Assembly: GCA_936432065.2 (NCBI GenBank)
Contig: OW386289.2
Location: 165,105,348 to 165,169,347, forward strand
Source of the DNA: Rutpela maculata
Lineage: Eukaryota; Arthropoda; Insecta; Coleoptera; Cerambycidae
Direction: 5' to 3'
Length of the DNA stretch: 64,000 nt
The position numbers and the translations under genes were made by a program. Of the stretch, positions 55,393 to 64,000 are shown piece by piece. The first letter of the stretch is position 1, and each line of letters opens with the position of its first letter. Below the pieces are notes generated by a model. That model saw nothing but the letters and a program-made list of their open reading frames with translations, was not told where the DNA came from and did no database searches.

Positions 55393-56727
55393 ATGGCAAA
55401 ATTAAATTCAGTAATCCAGTATTCTTCATTATTAAGTCGAAAATATATCAAGCATTTTATTTTTAAATTAGATTATTCCTTAAAAGTTCGGCACAAAGTT
55501 TTAGTGGAAGGCCCTGTCCAAGCTTTGGAGGAAAAGATAAGATCTGGCAAATTACAAAAAGATGAAGTGCAATTAAATATCGCTGATCAGCTGCAAAGGG
55601 TGTACGAGGACGTAAAACATTATAAGCCTACAGAAAGAAATTTATTCAATAAATTGTTTGCTAGTAAATCAATAGTTCCTAGAGGATTGTACATATATGG
55701 AGCCGTAGGTGGAGGAAAAACAATGTTAATGGACTTATTTTACAACAGTTGTAACATTGATAGAAAAACTAGAGTTCACTTTAATGCTTTCATGGTCGAG
55801 GTACATAGAAAAATGCACGAATTAAAAAAGGAAATAGTCGTCGATTATACACAGAGAAAGCCAAAACCGTTTGATCCAATACCACCTGTTGCCGATCAGA
55901 TTATCGAAAAATCCTGGCTGATATGTTTTGATGAATTTCAAGTCACCGACATTGCCGACGCCATGATTTTGAAGCGCCTTTTCACACATTTATTTGATAA
56001 CGGTGTAGTAGTTGTTGCCACTAGTAATCGACCACCCGACGACTTGTATAAAAATGGTCTACAAAGGTCTAATTTTGTTCCTTTTATAGGAATCCTGAAA
56101 AGTCACTGTGACCTAGCAAATTTGGACTCCGGTATAGATTATAGACTGAAAGCTGTTGGCACCAAGACGAACTATTTTGAGAAGTCCAAATTTAGTATTG
56201 ATCCTGTAGTACAAATTTTTAAAGTCTTAACTGCCAAGGAAAACGATGTAGTAAAAACTAAAACGTTTTCTATTATGGAAAGAAATGTAACGTTCAGAAA
56301 AGTATGCGGAGGCGTTTTAGAAACTTCATTTGAAGAACTATGTGATAGACCTTTAGGTGCGAATGACTATTTACACTTGACTCAGTTTTTCCACACTATC
56401 ATAATTCGTGATGTGCCCAGGATAGATCTAGCGAAAATGAGGTCATCGGCTAGGAGGTTTATAACACTAATTGATGCTTTGTACGATAATAAAACTAAGG
56501 TTATTATTACTGCAGATGTGCCTATAAAAGAATTATTCTTCGTATCCAAAGATAAATCTGAGGGTATCAGCGACGAACATAGAATTTTAATGGATGATCT
56601 AAAAATTGGTGATAATGACCTCACCGCCAACATTTTTACAGGTGATGAAGAAATCTTTGCTTTTGACAGAACGTTATCTAGACTCTCAGAGATGCAAGGT
56701 GAAGATTATTGGAGCAAACCGAAATGA
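55393..56727 (+). CDS. AFG1L: AFG1/LACE1-like mitochondrial AAA ATPase
   Basis: The single coding exon encodes 444 residues. The first ~35 residues are basic and lack acids (MAKLNSVIQYSSLLSRKYIK), fitting a mitochondrial presequence. The ATPase core has Walker A GAVGGGKT (103-110), PRGLYIYG just before it, Walker B LICFDEFQVTD (176-186), and the VVATSNRPPDDLYKNGLQR stretch with the arginine finger (about 207-225). This order is specific to the AFG1 family, which works in mitochondrial protein quality control together with inner-membrane proteases. Length fits the family. A pyrimidine-AG at 55371-55380 just upstream indicates a 5'-UTR intron. AATAAA lies at 56893-56898. It converges with notchless, 519 bp apart. 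Confidence 0.93.
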   Translation: MAKLNSVIQYSSLLSRKYIKHFIFKLDYSLKVRHKVLVEGPVQALEEKIRSGKLQKDEVQLNIADQLQRVYEDVKHYKPTERNLFNKLFASKSIVPRGLYIYGAVGGGKTMLMDLFYNSCNIDRKTRVHFNAFMVEVHRKMHELKKEIVVDYTQRKPKPFDPIPPVADQIIEKSWLICFDEFQVTDIADAMILKRLFTHLFDNGVVVVATSNRPPDDLYKNGLQRSNFVPFIGILKSHCDLANLDSGIDYRLKAVGTKTNYFEKSKFSIDPVVQIFKVLTAKENDVVKTKTFSIMERNVTFRKVCGGVLETSFEELCDRPLGANDYLHLTQFFHTIIIRDVPRIDLAKMRSSARRFITLIDALYDNKTKVIITADVPIKELFFVSKDKSEGISDEHRILMDDLKIGDNDLTANIFTGDEEIFAFDRTLSRLSEMQGEDYWSKPK

Positions 56728-57246
56728 TGTAGGAGATAATTAGGTACTTAAATATTTAAATGAATTATTTTTATTACAGAGATTGATTTATTTTGATAGT
56801 GTTGATTATTATCTGTGAATATAATTTTACCAGTATTGAGTGTTCATGTATATTATATAATTTATTTTGTTTATTAGTTATTTAAACTATGAAATAAATG
56901 CCTTATTGTTGAATCGTTCTCATAATTATGCATGTTAAATATAATAATAATAATAATGTATGGAGAAGAAGGAACAAAATATTGCTCAATTTCCTAACTG
57001 TACTCTTAACAGTTTTGAAAATGCAGATAATTTAAGATTGTGGTGACAACCTGTCTTTGTTGCTACGTCTCGTCCCAGGGCAAGATTTGTCGAATTTTAA
57101 ATGTTTCCTTTTCTTAGAAGTGTGCTAAAACACAACTTTGTAGCTCTATTGAAAGTGTGTTGGAAAATACAGGCATTACCCGAAAATAAAAATACCATAT
57201 AATACAAAATTTTTATTATATAACATTAAATATCAACAAGAATGTG

Positions 57247-60200
57247 TTAGTTTTGCCACAACCTTAACACTTTGTCTTTCCCACCTGAAGCAACTTTCAA
57301 CCCATCTGTCGACCAATCTACAGCATATATTTCATCTGCGTGCCCTGGTAAATCAATTTCGAGTTTTTTCGTTTTCATATTCCAGAGTTTTAAAGTCGAG
57401 TCTGCGCTACCACTAACCATAAGTCTGGAATCTGCGGAAAATGCCATCATGTACACAGCTTGGACATGTCCACGTAAAGTACAAATGAATTTGCCCGTTT
57501 TTGATTCCCATAATCTAATGGATTTGTCGAAAGAAGCCGAAGCAAGTATACGGCCATCTGGGGAGAATTTTACATCATTTACGAGTTGTTGGTGACCTAC
57601 AACAATATATATACCTAATACGTTACAACTGATGCGTAAAAGTAAATGGAAAAATAGCAATAAATATTCAAATGTCAACGAGCAAAATTGAAAACACTTA
57701 AATAAATAATGTAAAGCGTGTAAAAACTAAAAAGACGTAATATCCATATTAAGTAAAAAATTAATCTAGGGTATAATAAACTTTATTTACTAAAAAATAT
57801 TTTATTTATTTAATGCTTTTGCTCTAAAAAACTTAATATTTGGAGATGAAGTAATTTCATCAGTTAAAACATTAAAGCACTCACAACCATTATATATAAA
57901 ACTTTTCTGATACATTGGTGTTCGAAAGCAATTAGTTTTAATCTGTTCCTTATGCCGTTTTTCATAACCACGACTTATTAACGATGTACAGATCTCCAAT
58001 ATATAAATACTCACTAAGGTCAATATTTTTAGATTTTTTAAAGCATTTCTGCAAGTATAACCGTTTTAATCCCCCACATATGCGTACTGCATATTTCTGT
58101 AGTATGAAAACTCTACTTACTAATGAACTATTGCTTGAATTAATTATACCATATCTTACGTTAGCATCAAAGAGAGTACAAATAATTTCAGTAGTACTAC
58201 AATGACTGCACATTAATTTTAGGCTGAAACAATGGCTTCTTAATTTCCCACATAGCATATGTATATGCTGATTCCATTGTATGTACAGTTGAAATCATGA
58301 ATGTTGTCGTTCACATCATCAATTTATGAGATTTTTCTATTTTTGTAAATACAAAGCACATAGGATGTAAATAACAGACAGTCACGTCAGCTAGGGCTAC
58401 GACAGAAGTTCCAAGCGAAGCGTACATTTTACAAATGAATAATACAACCGCTAGTCATAGCAGCAACTAACATTCAGTTTTCTTAATATTCCCATACGTG
58501 CCATTCTGTGTGGCCTTGAGTCGATTTGATTAGGAAATTAAAAGATGATGACGTGAATGACAACTTTCCTGATTTCAACTGTAGACGCATATCTATAGTA
58601 ATGCTCAACATTTTAATGGATTCATTCTGTAGGAAAAATTTGAAAATTATCAGAGAAATGCAACATCTGAATTTCTCTTTAAGCTAAACAATATTGAAGT
58701 GGCCTTATTTTTGTTTAAATATAATTTGTTTTGGTCTATCCATTGTATTATATACTTTTTCAGTGTAGTAAGTCGTTTTAATATATCTAAATTATCTTCT
58801 ACTATAAGAATATTAAATGGCATCAACATAACAGATCAACAGAACATTGGTATTTAATTCAAATACAGAATTAAATCATTTACAAAAAGTATAAAGAGGA
58901 GGAGCTCAAGTATAAATCCTGCAGAACTCCCTGTTTTACATCTAGACTATTGCTGGCTGCACCATTAGGAAAGTGTACAATTTATTTCTTATCCTTTAGG
59001 TATATGGATAATAAGTGTGCCTCCTACTCCATAATATATTTTTACGACTATACTTAAATCAAATTATTCTTACCCGTAAGTCTAGCTAAAGGTTTCTTAT
59101 CTTTTTCTGGGTCCCAAAGAAATAGCGTAAAATCATCGGAACCTGATACTAATCTTTCACCATGGGCTTCAGTAACATCATAGAAACGCTTTAAAGCAAA
59201 TTCTTGAGATTTCTTATCGGCAAATGTTGTATCCTTGTGAGAGTCTTTTACTGGATCAAAAGCACCTTAAAATGAATTTATAATTATAAAACTTGCTTAA
59301 AATATTTTAAGCCCATCTGAATCAATGTTTTTTCAGATGTGGTTCGTCTTACCTATCCTCAAAATGTAATCTGTACTTAATGCAAGAGTATTTACCCAGT
59401 GGGCATGTCCTTCAAGGGTTCTACATAATATGCCATCTTTTGCCCTCCAAACTTTAACTGTTCTGTCTTGTGAGGCTGTGTAAATAAGTCCCGAACCCCC
59501 CCATTTTACAACCGTCACACTTTTTAAATGACCCGATATAGTAAGCAGTGTGTTACAAAGAACAGTATCCCATATTTTAACATCTCCATCTTTGGAAGAA
59601 CTTGCCAGAAGCCTGCAAAATGTAACAGTGAATGTTTTTCCAACTTGGTTTAGCATAACTTAAAGGAATTTAATTAGAGACTTAGAATTTTGTCTGATTC
59701 GGTAATCTGCGTAAATATAAGTTGTAAATAAAAAAATGTCATTTTCAGTAATAAGAATGTTTTGAAAATCTTTGCTTACAATCTACGTTTACTCATAAAC
59801 ACATACCTGCACTCGGGACTTTTATGATAAGGTTCCCAACTCAAGCTAGTTACCCACTGCTTATGCCCCACCATGGTTTTACCCATCTGTTTACCAGTCA
59901 ATGGGTCCCAAATAATAATTTTACCGTCTTTACAAGCTGAGGCCAACTTACTGCTATCAGGAGGCCATGCTATACATAAAACCCAATTTTTATGTCCCTT
60001 ACAAGTATACGTAGGGGTTTGTGTGTTGACATCCCAAAATCTAACAGTTGTATCGCCTGATCCACTAGCCAAATGTTTACCATCAGGACTGAAGCTTACT
60101 GAAATAACTGCTTCTGCATGCCCAGGCATAGAACTTGTACACCTCGTAACTGGCCGTACTTTAAATACTGCCTGTTGCTGATAAATAATATCTACTACTC

Positions 60201-60441
60201 CTTCAGTATTTAAGTTTGTTATATCTAAAGCTTTCTCGAGGTCGTGTGTGATTTCTGTTTCATTTACGTAAAATAAATACGGGACAGGTTCTTCCTGTTG
60301 TAAAATTGCATTGCATATCAATGCAAGTTGCTGCGTAGTACAATTTATAGGTAAATCCACCATGTCTCCAGCTATTTCTCCGGTTTCTGATTTAAACCTA
60401 CATAATAGTCGTTTGATCTCATTTTCTTTTTCGTCATCCAT
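57247..60441 (-). CDS. Nle: Notchless (NLE1), WD40 ribosome-biogenesis factor
   Basis: Minus-strand exons in order: 60441-59807, 59612-59353, 59265-59074 and 57596-57247. All are GT-AG and the frame is kept (1,437 nt, 478 aa). Residues about 12-90 form the NLE ubiquitin-like domain (RLLCRFKSETGEIAGDMVDL). VRPVTRCTSSMPGHAEAV leads into eight WD40 repeats, each with a GH start and a W-D/W-x end. Notchless binds the Rea1/Midasin ATPase to drive release of factors from pre-60S particles, and was first found as a Notch modulator. Length matches family members (about 480-490). Intron 3 (1.48 kb) holds a dead LINE fragment. The minus-strand AATAAA at 57212-57217 follows the stop. It is divergent from crooked neck. 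Confidence 0.95.
57810..58990 (-). pseudogene. LINE remnant in notchless intron 3
   Basis: SLDVKQGVLQDLYLSSSSLY near 58960-58890 is a decayed VKQGVPQGSVLGPLLF motif of an RT. Further on, SRVFILQKYAVRICGG and LYIVNKSW, then MYQKSFIYNGCECFNVL, match the post-RT region and tail. Frames change and stops interrupt it. It has the same orientation as notchless. Confidence 0.65.
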
Positions 60442-61426
60442 TTCGTTTATTTTATAAGAAACTTTTCAACTACCACACCAAACCACACATACACAACATA
60501 ACCTGTAAAGTTTGAGAACATGAGAACGTGGTTGTCAAATTAGGAAGTGGCAAAAGCGTCGGCAATTTTAGATTATGGGGTGTAGTGTAACGTATATGGA
60601 ACGTGTACAATGCGTAAAAAGCCATATTTTTGGGAATAAGATGCGACAACCGGTACCATTCTAGCGAATAAGTCATGACGTCACGCGTAATTGCGCTTTC
60701 AACGGTATCGCGCAGCCTCATGAGGGACGCTAGACAATTTGTAAGCTGAAGACATTGACGATTCATTTATAGCAGCAAGAAATAGTCATAATTTAAGTAG
60801 GTAACTATTAATAAATTCTGCACATGAATTGAACAAATGGGATGTTTTGTCTCATACGCATATTAATAAAAATAATAAAATATGTATGCTGTCATAAAAT
60901 CGAATATTTTTACGCCCGAATGAATTATGCCAATTTAAAGTTAATTCGGGTTATATACATATATATACATCACAAAACACAATTTTTATTTGTGTTTTAA
61001 ATAAGTAGACATTTTGATCACAATATCATCATATCATAAAATCATTATAATCACCGTGTACAGATATAAGTTTAAATTAAACAGCTGCTGTTTAATTTGA
61101 ACCTATATCTGTACATGGTGATTCAAGCAACTGATTTTAAATGAATTTAACCGTTCGCGCACCTTTGTGGCATTTGCGAAAGTGTAAGAAAATAAAGTGT
61201 CTGCTGTAGCCAACCACATGAACCAACTTGATTATTTGTGTTGTTCTTGGTTGGTGCCATCAACTTAGAACCCGTTTGGTAATCAAAAAGTCCTATAGTT
61301 ACACAGTCAGAACTGTCAAAAATCTCAAAACATAACCCAATAATTAATATATTTATAAATGTTTTTCGTAATTTTCTTGTTTAAGATTTAAAATATTATA
61401 AATAGATATAAAGAAGAAATAAAATA
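60442..61426. promoter_or_regulatory. Shared upstream region of notchless and crooked neck
   Basis: The two start codons face away from each other across 985 bp, so this region must carry both promoters. I see no clear TATA box near either start. An inverted repeat lies in the middle (61050-61122). Confidence 0.5.
61050..61122. repeat. 35-bp inverted repeat, 3-nt loop
   Basis: 61050-61084 and 61088-61122 pair at about 32 of 35 positions (AGATATA-GTTTAAATTAAACAG and inverse) around CTG. Confidence 0.85.
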
Positions 61427-62150
61427 ATGGAAAATAAACACCAGAAAATGCCCAAAGTGGCAAAGGTAAGTATTTTAAATCGATCGTATAAATTCCAGAT
61501 TGAACTAACTTGTTCGTTCTTTTTCAGGTTAAAAACAAAGCCCCAGCAGAAATCCAAATTACAGCGGAGCAACTCCTACGAGAAGCTAAAGAGAGAGATT
61601 TGGAAATTCTCCCACCTCCACCAAAGCAAAAAATCTCTGATCCAGCCGAATTAGCAGATTACCAGTTGAGAAGACGTAAACAATTTGAAGATAATATAAG
61701 AAAGAATCGTACTGTTATTTCAAACTGGATAAAGTACGCACAATGGGAGGAATCTCAAAAAGAAATACAAAGGGCAAGGTCTATTTGGGAGAGGGCCCTA
61801 GACGTAGATCACAGGAATATTACAATTTGGCTAAAGTATACCGAAATGGAAATGCGAAACAGACAGGTGGGTATAATTTAAAATATAAGTAAACACCCTA
61901 TTACATGGATGTAATTGTAGGTCAATCATGCGAGAAATTTATGGGACAGAGCAGTCACCATATTACCCAGGGTAAACCAGTTTTGGTACAAGTATACTTA
62001 TATGGAGGAAATGTTAGAGAATGTACCAGGAGCACGTGCTGTGTTTGAACGCTGGATGGATTGGCAACCCGATGAGCAAGCATGGCAAACGTATATCAAT
62101 TTTGAGCTACGCTACAAAGAAATTGACAGAGCTAGGGAAATATATGAAAG
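61427..62150 (+). CDS. crn: Crooked neck (CRNKL1), 5' part only
   Basis: Exons: 61427-61465, 61528-61866 and 61921-62150, GT-AG, frame kept; 202 residues are present and the third exon ends in phase 2. The start reads MENKHQKMPKVAKVKNKAPA, then ITAEQLLREAKERDLEILPP, almost as in flies. HAT repeats begin at NWIKYAQWEESQKEIQRARS and continue with WLKYTEMEMRNRQVNHARNL, FWYKYTYMEEMLENVPGARA and WQTYINFELRYKEIDRAREI. The protein is a Prp19-related spliceosome component (yeast Clf1/Syf3), normally about 700 residues, so roughly 70% lies beyond this window. The next exon (normally continuing FVYVHP) was not found before 64000, so intron 3 exceeds 1.85 kb. Confidence 0.95.
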
Positions 62151-63179
62151 GTATGATATTTCACTGGTAATTTCAAAGAAATATAGGGCACTAGAAATTT
62201 CACAATTTTTTGTTTTAATAAAAATCGTTACTGTTTATTATGTGGAAAGACATAGCACTTGTAAAATTAAAACAAACAGATATATATTTTTTCTGAGATA
62301 AACATTTTACTAGTTCTGTTAGAGGAAGGCTAGAAAACAACACTTGGCAATGTAGTGGAGTAAAATCGGACCTCAATTATGCCGTTTTTTTAAATTAAGG
62401 TATAACTAAATGGGATCTTCACCATCTTGTAGGCGTTGAATTTGGCTATTCGAAATGGATATCTACAACTTTTTTTAGTAGGGACGAATTTTGTAAAATC
62501 GTTTTTTCTCCGCCGGAGAACTAATTCAAAAAATGTGCTTTTCAAAACATACATCGTGTTATTAAATCATGGATTTAAGCTACGATTTTGAAATTTGTGT
62601 CAGCTACATAAAAAAGTACAGCGCTTCTAACAGAAACCACGAAATTTCCAAAACTTAAAGCCTTTTTGAGAAAATGTGCCCCAAATTCTCCATTAGTAAA
62701 TCCGTGCATTGAAAACTTCACCATGCAAGGAACTATGTTAATTATTAAAAATGTATGTATATACATGCGAAGTCAAATGTAGATAAAACTGTAGAAAAGT
62801 TTTTAGAAAAAAATTCAGCTCGCTAGGTCTCATAGTTTTCGAGAAATCGAATTTTTAACGCAGCTCATTTTCACAGTGACAATTGCGCTCAGATTCCTGG
62901 AGTCGTAATGCGACCAGCTTGGCTATTATATTATGTGGCGCGGCAGGGTTTATAATATTGTAATCATGTATTTTCACAAGATTGTACGTATTTTATTAGT
63001 TACTGCTACCTTTTGTAAATTGAATTTCTTACATGATTATACGTTTTCATAGAAACAAAAAAATCATGATGTCAATTCGTACATGATAGCTAACGTCAAA
63101 ATTATTTTATATATCTTTAATTCAATTCATATAGTATTCTTTAATCATGCAAAAAATAGTGTAATCTTTCGGTTGTTAA
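62151..63179. other. Crooked neck intron 3, first part
   Basis: Apart from general AT-richness and possible TE debris nothing was recognised. Confidence 0.4.
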
Positions 63180-63910
63180 GTACTTTATAACAGAATCTGC
63201 TTCGACTCGTTTTTTCAAACTTTTCCTCAAACTTTTCCTCAATACTCAACCCATGTTTAGCCAAAACTGTTGTCATACTTCTTACATCATTATAAGAACA
63301 CGAAAATCCCATGTTATAGAGAAGATCTATAATTTTTTTGCTTCTGACATTATTATATATATATATACAAACCTAAACCTATCTGTAAGTTTTTCTTAGA
63401 AAATTGTTTGGAGCAAAAGCTCATAATAATATTTGAAAGAACTAAGAAATCTGTGCTATCTTTATTGTCATCAGATGTTTTTAAAAGCCATTTTGAAAAT
63501 ATCAAGAGAACATCAGGAACTTGACTTTCGAATTTCTCTTTGCTAACAGAGGGAAATGCTTTTCTCTCGTTTTCTTATGACTTATAGCTTTTTGCAAAAT
63601 TTCTGCAGCTCTATGAAGGATCTGATTATCAGAGAGGTTTGAGGAATTATCTTGTGAAAATTCCTCATCTGAACTACTAGGCATAACATTATCAGCATCT
63701 TTATCTGAATCGCATATTTTATCGGACTTTTGTCTAATTTTTGCTGCTACATTTTTATATGAAATATATTAGCTATAACATGTTATATGATATTTTGCGT
63801 CGTAAGCAAAAAGATCGTTATAATTTGCAAGCCACGAAATCATTTCTGTATGATCACATCTGTTAGCAGCTTCTAAAATTTTTGATCGTGTTGTTTTTCC
63901 TGTACCTAAT
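63180..63910 (-). pseudogene. Cys/His TE protein remnant in crooked neck intron 3
   Basis: Read on the minus strand from 63910: TGKTTRSKILEAANRCDHTE, then WLANYNDLFAYDAKYHITCY (Y-H-x-x-C-Y motif), an acidic Ser-rich stretch (MPSSSDEEFSQDNSSNLSDN), then a long tail with VLSNIIMSFCSK and KKIIDLLYNMGFSCSYNDVR. This order matches a class of repeated insect TE proteins of unknown function. Stops and frame changes near 63770 and 63400 show it is dead. Confidence 0.5.
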
Positions 63911-64000
63911 TAATCGAAAATATTAATTCAATAAGAAACATATTATACAAAAAACATATAATAAGGGTATTTCATAGGCTCTAATGAAAGAAAACTGGTG

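Noticed and set aside
57272..57595. 107-codon plus-strand frame in the notchless last exon
   Set aside because: Antisense shadow of the WD40 repeats.

Overview
This window is eukaryotic, AT-rich (roughly two thirds A+T by eye) and packed with transposable elements. It most likely comes from an insect. The evidence is three ZAD-type C2H2 zinc-finger genes (a mainly insect family), a crooked-neck exon set close to the fly protein, short GT-AG introns, and hAT, mariner, Penelope, RTE and CR1/Jockey-like remnants. A beetle is plausible from the TE mix, but the sequence alone does not fix the order.

Conventional genes. (1) An intronless CIDE-N protein, DFF45/ICAD-like (2706-3269, -). (2) A G-protein gamma subunit with a CaaX box (9906-10118, -). 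(3) ZAD zinc-finger gene 1, five exons (15695-23978, +), whose 5.7 kb third intron has swallowed several transposons. (4) ZAD zinc-finger gene 2, three exons (34398-36180, +). (5) ZAD zinc-finger gene 3, two coding exons and 16 fingers (51629-53821, +). (6) An AFG1/LACE1-type mitochondrial AAA ATPase (55393-56727, +). (7) Notchless, four exons (57247-60441, -), tail-to-tail with the ATPase. (8) The 5' part of crooked neck (61427-62150, +), head-to-head with notchless and running off the right edge. All splice joins were checked for reading frame. The last four genes form the only gene-dense block (51.6-62.2 kb).

Mobile DNA. 1-15 kb: a TTA-flanked MITE, a long-TIR element, an RNase H tail of an old LINE, a 5'-truncated LINE with an intact 745-codon reverse-transcriptase frame, a Penelope-like remnant, a SWIM-finger remnant, and a 1.59 kb element with 8-bp target duplications carrying a broken THAP domain. 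17-31 kb: a hAT element split by a LINE, a 1.69 kb TIR element carrying two tRNA-like modules, a 614-bp almost perfect palindrome, an RTE-like LINE remnant, and foldback structures. 32-51 kb: a 118-bp tandem pair, two more hAT elements, a mariner-like remnant, a 30-bp minisatellite with a 238-bp higher-order repeat, a ~1.4 kb palindromic foldback, a 2.4 kb element with ~375-bp inverted ends around a cysteine-rich protein frame, and a second copy of the tRNA-module element. The right edge holds another TE-protein remnant in a crooked-neck intron.

The least conventional material is the pair of TIR elements with two tRNA-like modules and TGACGT-rich ends (24792-26477 and 49643-51195), the THAP element at 12331-13917, and the cysteine-rich TE protein family represented by three fragments (39493, 45476 and 63180-63910). 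These are sequence-reading inferences; no database search was possible.
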